Of a stretch of 50,952 bases of DNA, positions 39,613 to 47,784 are shown piece by piece. The stretch's first letter is position 1. The number at the start of each line of letters is the position of its first letter. The notes beneath the pieces are model-generated. The model was not told the DNA's origin. It did not search any database and saw nothing but the letters and a program-made list of their open reading frames with translations. This DNA is from Pseudoalteromonas luteoviolacea NCIMB 1942 (GTDB lineage: Bacteria > Pseudomonadota > Gammaproteobacteria > Enterobacterales > Alteromonadaceae), in assembly GCF_001625595.1 (NCBI RefSeq), contig NZ_AUXT01000170.1:1-50952 (forward strand). Reading direction: 5' to 3'. The position numbers and the translations under genes are program-made.

Positions 39613-40104
39613 ATGAATCCAACCCCGTGGTATAAGAATTTTTGGCCTTGGTTTTTAATGTTTTTCCCGCTTGTTACGATTATAGCGTGTGTTATTTTGG
39701 TCAGTTTTGCCGTTGGCAATGGACCCGATATGGTAGTTGATGATTATTATAAAAAAGGCAAAGCTATCAACTTAGAATTGAGCAAATTTAATAAAGCAAA
39801 AGCGCTTTATCTGCACGGAGATTTACGAGTAGAAAACGACAGAGTAAGTTTCAATTTCACCAAAGGTGATCATAGCAAAGTAAACGCGCTTAAAGTCTCT
39901 TTTTACCACCGCACTATTAAAGAATACGATTTTTCCCTTACCCTTTTAGCCAACGCCAGTGGTGCGTTTACTGGGTTGCTTGAAAAACCTCACCAAGGCG
40001 CTTTTACTGTCTTTATCGAGCCTATGGATGGAAGTTGGAAAATGAAAGAAAATCTACAACTGCCCACTAAGAGTCTTATTTCAATCACACCGCAGTACAA
40101 GTAG
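39613..40104 (+). CDS. fixH: FixH family protein
   Basis: FixH (CcoH) is a small membrane protein needed for maturation of cbb3 oxidase together with the copper ATPase CcoI. The 163 residues have an N-terminal membrane helix (about 13-33, FLMFFPLVTIIACVILVSFA) followed by the family motif NGPDMVVDDYYKKGKAIN. The rest is a periplasmic beta domain. It lies 5 bases before ccoI. In many genomes ccoG sits directly before fixH; here ccoG is instead at 47785-49167 on the other strand. Confidence 0.93.
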   Translation: MNPTPWYKNFWPWFLMFFPLVTIIACVILVSFAVGNGPDMVVDDYYKKGKAINLELSKFNKAKALYLHGDLRVENDRVSFNFTKGDHSKVNALKVSFYHRTIKEYDFSLTLLANASGAFTGLLEKPHQGAFTVFIEPMDGSWKMKENLQLPTKSLISITPQYK

Positions 40105-40109
40105 GCGAT

Positions 40110-42482
40110 ATGGCAAAAAGTTGTTTTCATTGCCTTGAGCCCGTACCGAAAGGCTTTACTGGCGAAATTATTTTTGAAGGTGTTTCTAACCCTGTTTGTT
40201 GCACAGGGTGTCAGGCCGTCGCAGACACTATACTCGCGCAAGGCATGAGCGATTATTACAAATTTAGAACCGAAACCAACGGCAAAGTCGAAGAATTAGT
40301 TCCCGAAAAACTTAAAGAATTAACGAGTTACGATAACCAAGATATACAGAGAGACTTTGTTGAACAGCAGGGAGACCTTAAAGAGGTTTTATTAAGCGTC
40401 GAAGGTATAAGTTGTGCCGCATGCGCTTGGCTAATCGAAAAACAACTCCTTGCAATCTCAGGTGTCAAGCGAGTAGATGTCAATACCTCAACGCATCGCG
40501 CCATGATTTTGTGGCAAGACAAAAATGCCAAACTCAGTGAAATCATTGCTGCACTTATGCAGATTGGTTACAAAGCCTACCCTTTCCAAGCTGATGAAGA
40601 AGCAAGTCAAAAACAGGCAGCTGCCAAAGCTTATATGAGACGTCTGGGCGTCGCTGGCCTCATGACTATGCAAGTAATGATGTTTGCCTTTGCGATGTAC
40701 TTTGGCATGTTTTCTGGCATGGATGAAGGATTTGAACAGTATTTTCGATGGATCAGTTTGGTTTTAGCTTCACCGGTTATTCTATACTCTGCTCTACCCT
40801 TTTTGAGCAATGCGGTAAAAGGTCTGCAAAGTAAACAACTCAATATGGACCTACCTGTATCTCTGGCTATTTTTGGCGCTTACGGCGCGAGCTGCTATGC
40901 CACTGTCATGTCGGTCGGTGAGGTTTACTTTGAATCAATTTGCATGTTTACATTTTTATTGCTGTTGGGTAAGTACCTCGAGTTTAGAGCGCGAATGAAA
41001 GCCAGTGAATTTACAGCAAATTTACAAAAACTGCTGCCGCTCACCGCAAGAAAAATATTAGGCAACAAAGAAGAAGTAATTGCAGCGAAAAGCCTGCAAT
41101 TGAATGACATAATTTTAGTAAAGCCTGGTGAAGCAATTCCAGCAGACGGTCTAGTCGTCGAAGGAAACAGTACCGTCGACGAGTCAATGATGACAGGTGA
41201 GCATCTGCCCATCAAAAAGTTTGAGAGCCACCAAGTATATGCTGGCACATTAAATCACGATGGCATTATTACGGTTCGCATCAATAAGGTTGGACAAAAC
41301 ACTTTGCTCAACCAAATCATTAAACTGCAACATAATGCGCTGATGAAAAGGCCAAAAATTGTTGAAGTAACGGATAACGTAGCGCAGTGGTTCGTCGCTT
41401 GCCTTTTGGTTTTCGCTTCAATAACTGCGATTGGGTGGTATCACGTAGAACCCGAACATGCATTTTGGGTAACCATTGCTGTGCTTGTTGCAACTTGTCC
41501 ATGTGCACTTAGTTTGGCTATACCAACGGCACTTACGTGTGCCGTTGCGACCCTCACCAAAAAAGGAATTTTGATTAAAGAAAGCCATGTTCTTGAAACC
41601 ACACCCAAAGTAACACGTTATGCCTTTGATAAAACAGGCACCTTAACAGAGGGACGTTTTTCAATTGTAAAAACAACAATCCTCTCTCAGAATTATTCTG
41701 CTGAGCAAGTTCTCGGATTCGCAAGTGCACTAGAGAGATACTCAGAGCACCCTATCGCAAAAGCATTTACGCAAAAAGACGCGCAAATCATTGAGATTAC
41801 CTCCCCTACCGTAAAAACAGGCCTTGGTGTCGCTGGTGTAATGAATGGCGAGCAGATTGCAATAGGAAAACCTAATTGGTTTAACAGTCACTCGTCATTT
41901 GCGCAAGCAACCCTTTTTATAAACGAACAGCCAATTGCTGACTTTTATCTTCAAGATAAAGTTCGAAATAGCGCTCATAAAGTTGTTGCCTACTTACAAA
42001 GTAAAAACCTAACCTGCCATATGCTTACAGGCGACAGCTCAAATGCTGCAAAAGACTTAGCTGACGAGCTTGGGCTCGATTCATTCAAACAAGCGTGTTC
42101 ACCCAAAGACAAGCAGCTCAGTGTCGAAAAGTGGTCCCGTGACCAAGATATTGTTGCCATGATTGGAGATGGCGTAAACGATAGCCCTGTATTCAATAGC
42201 GCTCATTTATCAATTGCTATGGAAACAGGTGCCGATATTTCAAAAAATACAGCCGATGTAGTACTGTTAAATAGTGATTTAAACTCGCTGCGGACATTGC
42301 AAACAGTTGCGGTTAAAACAAAGCGAATCATCAAGCAGAATTTGACGATTTCGTTACTCTACAACGGTTCCATTTTACCGTTGGCCGCCTTGGGGATGGT
42401 GCCACCTTGGCTTGCAGTAATAGGTATGTCGGCAAGCTCTATTGTAGTAATTTCTAACTCATTGAGGTTATTAAAACTATGA
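40110..42482 (+). CDS. ccoI: Copper-transporting P-type ATPase for cbb3 oxidase assembly
   Basis: CcoI (FixI) is a P1B-type ATPase that exports Cu to the periplasm for CuB insertion in CcoN. The 790 residues start with a Cys-rich region (CFHC at 4-7 and CCTGC near 31-35) typical of FixI. An HMA domain with GISCAACAWLIEKQL follows, then eight membrane helices. Later motifs are the TGEHLPI actuator motif, the metal-binding CPC near 463, DKTGTLTEG near 507 (phosphorylated Asp) and GDGVNDSP near 686. It is preceded by fixH and overlaps ccoS (ATGA). Confidence 0.96.
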   Translation: MAKSCFHCLEPVPKGFTGEIIFEGVSNPVCCTGCQAVADTILAQGMSDYYKFRTETNGKVEELVPEKLKELTSYDNQDIQRDFVEQQGDLKEVLLSVEGISCAACAWLIEKQLLAISGVKRVDVNTSTHRAMILWQDKNAKLSEIIAALMQIGYKAYPFQADEEASQKQAAAKAYMRRLGVAGLMTMQVMMFAFAMYFGMFSGMDEGFEQYFRWISLVLASPVILYSALPFLSNAVKGLQSKQLNMDLPVSLAIFGAYGASCYATVMSVGEVYFESICMFTFLLLLGKYLEFRARMKASEFTANLQKLLPLTARKILGNKEEVIAAKSLQLNDIILVKPGEAIPADGLVVEGNSTVDESMMTGEHLPIKKFESHQVYAGTLNHDGIITVRINKVGQNTLLNQIIKLQHNALMKRPKIVEVTDNVAQWFVACLLVFASITAIGWYHVEPEHAFWVTIAVLVATCPCALSLAIPTALTCAVATLTKKGILIKESHVLETTPKVTRYAFDKTGTLTEGRFSIVKTTILSQNYSAEQVLGFASALERYSEHPIAKAFTQKDAQIIEITSPTVKTGLGVAGVMNGEQIAIGKPNWFNSHSSFAQATLFINEQPIADFYLQDKVRNSAHKVVAYLQSKNLTCHMLTGDSSNAAKDLADELGLDSFKQACSPKDKQLSVEKWSRDQDIVAMIGDGVNDSPVFNSAHLSIAMETGADISKNTADVVLLNSDLNSLRTLQTVAVKTKRIIKQNLTISLLYNGSILPLAALGMVPPWLAVIGMSASSIVVISNSLRLLKL

Positions 42483-42652
42483 GTATTATCTATGTATTAA
42501 TTCCCATAGCGATTCTATTTGTCGTCATTGCTATTGGCGTATTCTTTTGGGCAGTAAGAAGTGAGCAATTTTCTGATTTAAACAAGCAGGCTCACAGCAT
42601 ACTGTTTGAAGATGACAAAGAGCAGCACAAAAAGAGTAATGATGGAAATTAA
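42479..42652 (+). CDS. ccoS: cbb3-type cytochrome oxidase assembly protein CcoS
   Basis: This 57-residue protein is missed by longer-ORF searches. It begins MSIIYVLIPIAILFVVIAIG and has one N-terminal membrane helix, then FFWAVRSEQFSDLNKQA and the acidic tail ILFEDDKE. The pattern FxWAVxxxQFxDLxxxA is the CcoS signature. In Rhodobacter CcoS is needed to insert cofactors into the oxidase. The ATG overlaps the ccoI stop (ATGA), and its 3' end overlaps the start of the following SafE-like gene. The order ccoI-ccoS is highly conserved, so the assignment is firm. Confidence 0.95.
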   Translation: MSIIYVLIPIAILFVVIAIGVFFWAVRSEQFSDLNKQAHSILFEDDKEQHKKSNDGN

Positions 42653-43310
42653 CTTGGCTAGCGCATTTTTCATGGGGCTTGCTGGTAGTGGACACTGTTT
42701 AGCTATGTGCGGTGGCGTCGCCTCTAGTCTGCAGCTTGCACAAGACAGACAACACCCATTAGTGGTCGCGTTTTTATATAACTTCGGCAGACTTTTGAGC
42801 TATGCAACGGCGGGAACTTTAGTAGCTTTACTTGGTACATCTTTTGCGAAACAAAACACAACGTTCGCGCTCGGACTCTCATACTTAAGTGGTATTTTTA
42901 TGCTGCTGGTCGGTCTGTATATTATGCGCTTTGTGGGGACCTTAAATTGGTTAGAAAAATTAGGTAACTTTGTAGTTTGGCAAAGAATCGTAAAATTAAA
43001 CAAATATATATTGCCCATCGACACCAAGAAAAAAGCATTAGCATATGGTGCTCTGTGGGGATGGCTACCTTGCGGTTTAGTGTACAGCGCATTAATCTGG
43101 AGTTTACAAGCCTCTAGCCCACTTTTGGGTGCGCTTACAATGGTTGCGTTTGCATTGGGAACCTTTCCGGCTCTTATCGTAGCGGGCCAGTCAGCTCAAG
43201 TGTTAAACAATTTTCTGAACCACCCTGTTACTCGAATAATTTTAGGAAACTTGTTTGTTTGGTATGGGTTGTATCTAATTATAATAGCTAGTAACAAATT
43301 AGTACTTTAA
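42642..43310 (+). CDS. TauE/SafE-family membrane protein linked to cbb3 biogenesis
   Basis: This 222-residue protein has about six membrane helices and the motif GLAGSGHCLAMCGGVAS, with two Cys and a His (GHC-x3-CGG) that recalls the metal-handling UreH/SafE-like proteins. These are often annotated as sulfite exporters but are found next to ccoS in cbb3 clusters, where a role in copper or cytochrome c assembly is likely. A second motif GALWGWLPCGLVYSAL carries another Cys. The ATG at 42642 is preferred: AAAGAG lies 5 bases upstream, while the longer frame from 42606 would sit wholly within ccoS. It overlaps the ccoS end by 11 bases. About 190 bases separate it from fnr. Confidence 0.85.
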   Translation: MEINLASAFFMGLAGSGHCLAMCGGVASSLQLAQDRQHPLVVAFLYNFGRLLSYATAGTLVALLGTSFAKQNTTFALGLSYLSGIFMLLVGLYIMRFVGTLNWLEKLGNFVVWQRIVKLNKYILPIDTKKKALAYGALWGWLPCGLVYSALIWSLQASSPLLGALTMVAFALGTFPALIVAGQSAQVLNNFLNHPVTRIILGNLFVWYGLYLIIIASNKLVL

Positions 43311-43500
43311 TCTGGTTTTATGGTGGTTATTATAAGATAATACCAATCATACAATAGGCGATTGGAAGCAGGAGTTTTTATTCGCCTAAATCGTGGAAGT
43401 TTTGTGGTAGAGATCAAAAGTACTCTAGTTTGTCTAGTATTTACCAATAACTTTTTGAATTTAATATTTTTTATGTGCGTCTAAGAGTAATGGATTTATT

Positions 43501-44229
43501 ATGGATTTAAATAATCGCTCCAAAAGTCAGTGTACGATCAGTTGTACAAACTGCAGTATTAGTCAGCTTTGTTTGCCCTATTCTCTAAATGGGAATGAAA
43601 TGGACAAACTTGATGAAATCATTGAACGTAAAAAGCCTTTGCACAAAGGTGACTTTTTGTTCGAGTCGGGCTCTAAGCTTGAAGCTATTTATGCTGTCAG
43701 GTCAGGGTCATTTAAATCTTATACCTTATCAGAACAAGGCGACGAACAAATCACTGGCTTTCACCTTGCTGGGGATCTCGTTGGCTTTGATGCCATAAAT
43801 AAAATGCAACACCAAAGCTTTGCTCAAGCGCTCGAAACATCAATGGTATGTGAAATTCCGTTTGATACATTAGATGAACTAGCGGGTAAACTTCCTAAGT
43901 TACGACAACAAATCATGCGTTTGATGAGTAGCGAAATTAATTATGACCAAGAAATGTTGTTGCTACTTAACAAAAAAACCGCTGAAGAGAGGCTCGCAAC
44001 TTTCATCTATAACTTGTCCAACCGTTTTGGTGAACGAGGTTTCTCTCGTAAAGAGTTTAGATTTACGATGACTCGCGGTGAAATCGGCAACTATTTAGGA
44101 CTCACTGTTGAGACAATCAGCCGACTCTTAAGCCGCTTCCAAAAAGCAGGATTAATTAAGGTGGAAGGGAAATTCATAACAATTCTCGAAGCCGATGGAT
44201 TAGCGAGTGCAGCTAGTATTAGTAGTTGA
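43501..44229 (+). CDS. fnr: Oxygen-sensing transcriptional regulator FNR
   Basis: FNR is the global anaerobic regulator; its [4Fe-4S] cluster is lost on contact with O2. The 242 residues keep all four cluster ligands, C15, C18 and C24 ([10 protein letters not shown] region) and C117, each exactly five positions below the E. coli residues C20, C23, C29 and C122. The CRP-type beta-roll and dimer helix follow. The DNA-recognition helix [20 protein letters not shown] has the E-x-x-S-R contacts of FNR, so TTGAT-N4-ATCAA is the expected target. It lies between the cbb3 biogenesis genes and uspE, the same neighbourhood as in other gammaproteobacteria. Confidence 0.97.
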   Translation: MDLNNRSKSQCTISCTNCSISQLCLPYSLNGNEMDKLDEIIERKKPLHKGDFLFESGSKLEAIYAVRSGSFKSYTLSEQGDEQITGFHLAGDLVGFDAINKMQHQSFAQALETSMVCEIPFDTLDELAGKLPKLRQQIMRLMSSEINYDQEMLLLLNKKTAEERLATFIYNLSNRFGERGFSRKEFRFTMTRGEIGNYLGLTVETISRLLSRFQKAGLIKVEGKFITILEADGLASAASISS

Positions 44230-44267
44230 TCTAAACCAATTTTACCATCGAAATAGCTTTATACCTT
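44226..44267 (+). promoter_or_regulatory. FNR box and class II-type promoter of uspE
   Basis: TTGATCTAAACCAA at 44226-44239 matches the FNR consensus at 9 of 10 fixed positions and overlaps the fnr stop codon. A -10-like TACCTT lies at 44262-44267. With a start near 44274, the FNR box is centred at -41.5, the standard position for activation. A competing -10 TATACT lies at 44291-44296. Confidence 0.55.
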
Positions 44268-44324
44268 GGCTATATCGGTTACACTCAAAGTATACTGGTT
44301 AGCCAAGCGCCATAGGAGGCTCCG

Positions 44325-45245
44325 ATGGATAAGATTAAACGTATTCTCACTGTCATTGACCCAACTAAAGAGCAGCAAAATAGTCTTGAACGCTCTATCA
44401 GTCTAGCTAAAAAAACAAGAGCTCAAATCACGGCATTTTTATCTATATATGACTTTTCATATGAAATGACCACCATGCTTTCTAAAGAAGAAAGAGAAGC
44501 CATGCGGTTAGCAGTTATTAAAGATAGAGAAGAGTGGATCAATGAGCTCATTACTGATTATGTAGGCCTTGATATCAAGGCTAAAGTTGTGTGGCATAAT
44601 CGACCCTACGAAGCAATTATCGAAGAAGTGCTAAATGCTCAGTTTGATATTGTCATTAAATCAACACATCAACACGACACATTGAAATCAGTGATTTTCA
44701 CACCTACTGACTGGCACTTAATCAGGAAGTGCCCTACTCCAGTTTTACTTGTTAAAGATCAGGCTTGGCCAGAACATGGAGAGATCATCGCCGCCGTCAA
44801 TGCTGTCAGCGACAATGAACAACATCAAACATTAAATAAGCGAATTATTAAGGACGCTCTGTTTATTTGTGACCTAGCTGATGCATCCTTAAGCTTAGTA
44901 AATACCTACCCAGCAACACCGGTTAATATTGCAATAGAAATTCCAGAATTTAACCCTTCTCAATATAGCGAAGCGGTCAAGAAACATCACGAAGATGAAA
45001 CTTGGTCACTTGCCAATGAGTTCAATATTGCAAAAGAGACATGTATAGTAGAAGAAGGTTTACCCGAAGATGTGATACCAGCAATAGCCCAGAAAAAGTC
45101 GGCAGAATTGGTCGTCATTGGCACAGTTGGGCGAACAGGTATTAGCGCTGCTTTAATTGGTAACACCGCTGAGCACGTCATTGATAGCCTTGATTGCGAT
45201 GTATTAGCACTCAAGCCTGATGGTTATAAAAGCCCGTTAGAATAA
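44325..45245 (+). CDS. uspE: Universal stress protein UspE
   Basis: UspE is a tandem Usp protein of 306 residues. The first Usp domain covers about 1-145 and the second about 155-300. The second ends with the nucleotide-binding-type motif GTVGRTGISAALIGNTAEHV. The first domain begins with KRILTVIDPTKEQQNSLERS. In E. coli uspE lies beside fnr and affects motility, adhesion and stress resistance. A strong AGGAGG lies 6 bases before the ATG, and a well-placed FNR box is upstream. It is followed by a terminator. Confidence 0.94.
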   Translation: MDKIKRILTVIDPTKEQQNSLERSISLAKKTRAQITAFLSIYDFSYEMTTMLSKEEREAMRLAVIKDREEWINELITDYVGLDIKAKVVWHNRPYEAIIEEVLNAQFDIVIKSTHQHDTLKSVIFTPTDWHLIRKCPTPVLLVKDQAWPEHGEIIAAVNAVSDNEQHQTLNKRIIKDALFICDLADASLSLVNTYPATPVNIAIEIPEFNPSQYSEAVKKHHEDETWSLANEFNIAKETCIVEEGLPEDVIPAIAQKKSAELVVIGTVGRTGISAALIGNTAEHVIDSLDCDVLALKPDGYKSPLE

Positions 45246-45256
45246 TAGTCACTGAT

Positions 45257-45287
45257 AAGTCCGGTGCAAATATCGGACTTTTCTTTT
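45257..45287 (+). terminator. Rho-independent terminator after uspE
   Basis: AAGTCCG at 45257-45263 pairs with CGGACTT at 45274-45280 and is followed by TTCTTTT. It lies 11 bases after the uspE stop. Confidence 0.85.
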
Positions 45288-45580
45288 CATGAAACTTATT
45301 AGTGAATCCAATTAGAGTTTGCTCTAATTGACATGAAAAAGTATAAGGCTTTCTGTTCAGCCTCTACCCTTTCTGACTGATAATTTTAATCCCGCGCCTT
45401 AATTTACGTTTGAGCCTTCCTCAAAAAATTAATAACTTTTTTCATTTTCCCCTTTAATACCTAAGTTGATACTACATTGATTTTGTTAATAAAAAAGGAA
45501 TATCTTAGCTTTATTTCCTAATCCATACGCCCAAATGTGTTGATAAAAATTCAACAAAACCATGTACAAACCTTAAATGC

Positions 45581-45615
45581 ATATTACATATTACATATTA
45601 CATATTACATATTGC
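45581..45615. repeat. Tandem repeat of a 7-bp unit, five copies
   Basis: Four exact copies of ATATTAC and a fifth with one change (ATATTGC) stand head to tail. They lie in the gene-poor stretch 45288-45662, in which I see nothing else. Such short units can vary in number through replication slippage. Confidence 0.9.
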
Positions 45616-45662
45616 ATACAAAAACCTTGTAAACTGTCATTGAAGTGTGATAGGCAAGAGGT

Positions 45663-45745
45663 ATGTCTATGAACCTATGGGACTATCACAACCTCTTTAA
45701 CAACATGTAAGGCATGTTTGCTTTACCCATACTCGTTAAAGCAAA
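45663..45745 (+). other. Possible leader peptide and stem-loop before the protease relic
   Basis: An ATG at 45663 with AAGAGG upstream opens a 15-codon frame, MSMNLWDYHNLFNNM, ending at 45710. Directly after it TTTGCTTTA (45717-45725) and TAAAGCAAA (45737-45745) form a perfect 9-bp stem with an 11-base loop. Seven bases later the protease relic begins. The arrangement resembles a leader peptide followed by a hairpin, but no regulatory logic (runs of one amino acid, competing hairpins, T tract) is visible. Confidence 0.3.
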
Positions 45746-45751
45746 GTTACA

Positions 45752-47667
45752 GTGCAACATAAAAACCAATTAAGATAGTTAGTCCTAGCAACGGCTATCA
45801 CAGTTTCGTTTTCAGCTTCGGCTCAGGAACCTATTTATTCGAAAGGTAATTGAGCTTCAAAAATGAAATTTCAAATCTCGCACAATCATCGACAACTGAA
45901 CCAACACATACAAGGCATAAACAGATCTTAGATTAGATCAAACAAAACAGTCTTTAGGTGCAAATCTGCAAGTGGAAAATTCGCTTAGCCTTAAAATTGA
46001 CGGACAGTTTGTACAAATTCAATTACAAGAAGTAACGGTACAAAACATTAAAGCAACCTACATTAACGACCGTTCTGCAGATTGGCACGCCAAGCTGGCA
46101 ATGATAAAAACAAATCACAGTTACAGCGCAAAAATTTATATCGGTAATACAGGCTACTTATTAACACCATCGGAAAATGGATTTTATAAATTAAGTAAAT
46201 TTACATAAGACAACGCCCCCTATTGATTCAACATCAGATAGACTAGATCTAGAACATGGTGATTCATCTCACGGTTTAGTGGGACACAGCGGTATCGCCT
46301 TTTTTACTCGCAGCAGGGGTTGGCGACGTTGACGCATAACATAGCACTAATGGAAAAAGACACTAACGACAGCTATGCAGCAAGTGGCATTAACGCCTGT
46401 GTTGGAGTGTTACATTCCTATCAAACTGGCTATGTATCAACCAGTGATATGTCTGAGGATAATTCCTTACCATTACATGAAAATACCAGTAGTTGGCTGG
46501 CAGAACATAATCCTCTGGCCCCAAACGTATTTGGCGTGAAATTAAAGTGTATCCGAGATGAACACCAAGCAGATATCATGGTATTTTTGGCGGACCAAAA
46601 TGCCAGTTCGCCTTGGGCGAGCGGATGCCGAGATCGCTCTGTTTACAATGAGTAAAAACACCTTTGGTTATGAGCTTGGACACTTTTATGGCGTAAGGCA
46701 TGACAACGATTCAACGACCACGCCTTGTGCTTTTGGCCATGGGTTTTGTGATGAGTCTAAAACTTGTCGCACACTTATGGCCATTAGTGATTGTGGAGAC
46801 AGGCTAAATGTTTGGTCTAATAAAAACGCACGTGTACATAATGAACGCGCTACCTTTATGGCTGCTTTGCGAACCTCAGCTCACAACGATCCATCAGCTA
46901 CGATTACTCAAGCAATCATCACTCTAGGTAACCTAACAGCCAATTTCTCAGGTCAAGCAAATGACAGCGATGGTAATATTGTCTATACACTATGGGTCTT
47001 TGGTGACGGTGTATACAATAATAAACCATATGCACAAGGTGACTCTGTTAGACATACCTATTTATTCCCAGGTACTTACATTGTTAGGTATACGGCTACC
47101 GATAACCAAGGCTTGATCCATTCAGCCTCACAACAAGTCACCATTACCTCCACATCAAGCCAAAGCTACTGCGGGGCTAAAAGGACAAATGACGTCCATC
47201 AATATACACAAAGTGTGTCCGTTAATGGCAAAGCATATCAGTCAGATAGAAGGCAGTAAACCGATCACACAGAACTAGAGCCATTTGCAGTTTACGCCGG
47301 TTCGGCTAAAGGACTTGAACTGCAATAGGATACCCGTGGCAGTAAGTTAGGCCCCTTCTCTGCGTATTGGGGCTGTGTATGTTGATTTGAACCAAAACAA
47401 CAGCTTTGATGATCCAGGCGAACTTATTTATTTTTCAGAGCCTCTATCCAAGTCTTCTCCAGAACCCATACTTGCCGATATCACAATTCCAGATAGTGCA
47501 CACTAGCGGACACGACTCGAATGCGTGTTATTCAATCAAACACGCTACGTGAAGGAGAATCACAACTTGCAGCATGTGGCGATTTCAAGTTTGGCAAAGC
47601 TGAAGATTATAGTATCACCATAATAAAAGAGCAAAACCCCGCTGAGTTTACAACCACCATAAGCTGA
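45752..47667 (+). pseudogene. Decayed secreted metalloprotease with PKD and GEVED-type C-terminal regions
   Basis: Pieces in different frames line up as one exported zinc metalloprotease. A signal peptide-like start at 45752 (GTG) is interrupted by TAG at 45776 and continues LVLATAITVSFSASAQEP. A propeptide-like piece lies at about 45972-46208. A catalytic-domain piece (46320-46620) is followed by a frameshift near 46620 into a piece with TFGYELGHFYGVRHD. The family motif is HExxHxxGxxHD, so the first zinc His has become Tyr. A PKD domain follows (about 46930-47150, WVFGDGVYNNK and YLFPGTYIVRYTATDNQG). The end (47370-47667) has VYVDLNQNNSFDDPGE and, after more stops, CGDFKFGKAEDYSITII, typical of a GEVED domain. 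At least four lesions make it non-functional. Confidence 0.85.
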
Positions 47668-47732
47668 CATCAAAGCAAAGGGGATTTGACAGCTATCGAT
47701 TGACTAATTGTACAGGTTATGTCGAAAGAAAT

Positions 47733-47755
47733 TAAAAAAGGGCCTAATGGCCCTT
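47733..47755 (-). terminator. Rho-independent terminator after ccoG
   Basis: AAGGGCC and GGCCCTT around a 4-base loop (about 47739-47755) form the stem. On the minus strand it is followed by TTTTTAATTT. It lies 30 bases after the ccoG stop. Confidence 0.85.
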
Positions 47756-47784
47756 GAGGAATAACCCAGTGCTCTACTAAAACA

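Noticed and set aside
43404..43417. GTGGTAGAGATCAA before fnr as an autoregulatory FNR box
   Set aside because: One half-site is perfect but the other matches at 3 of 5 positions, and the nearest -10 (TAGTAT at 43435-43440) puts it near -36; too weak to call.
45581..45615. Short tandem repeat considered as a CRISPR array
   Set aside because: The units are 7 bp and directly adjacent, without spacers, and no cas genes are present.
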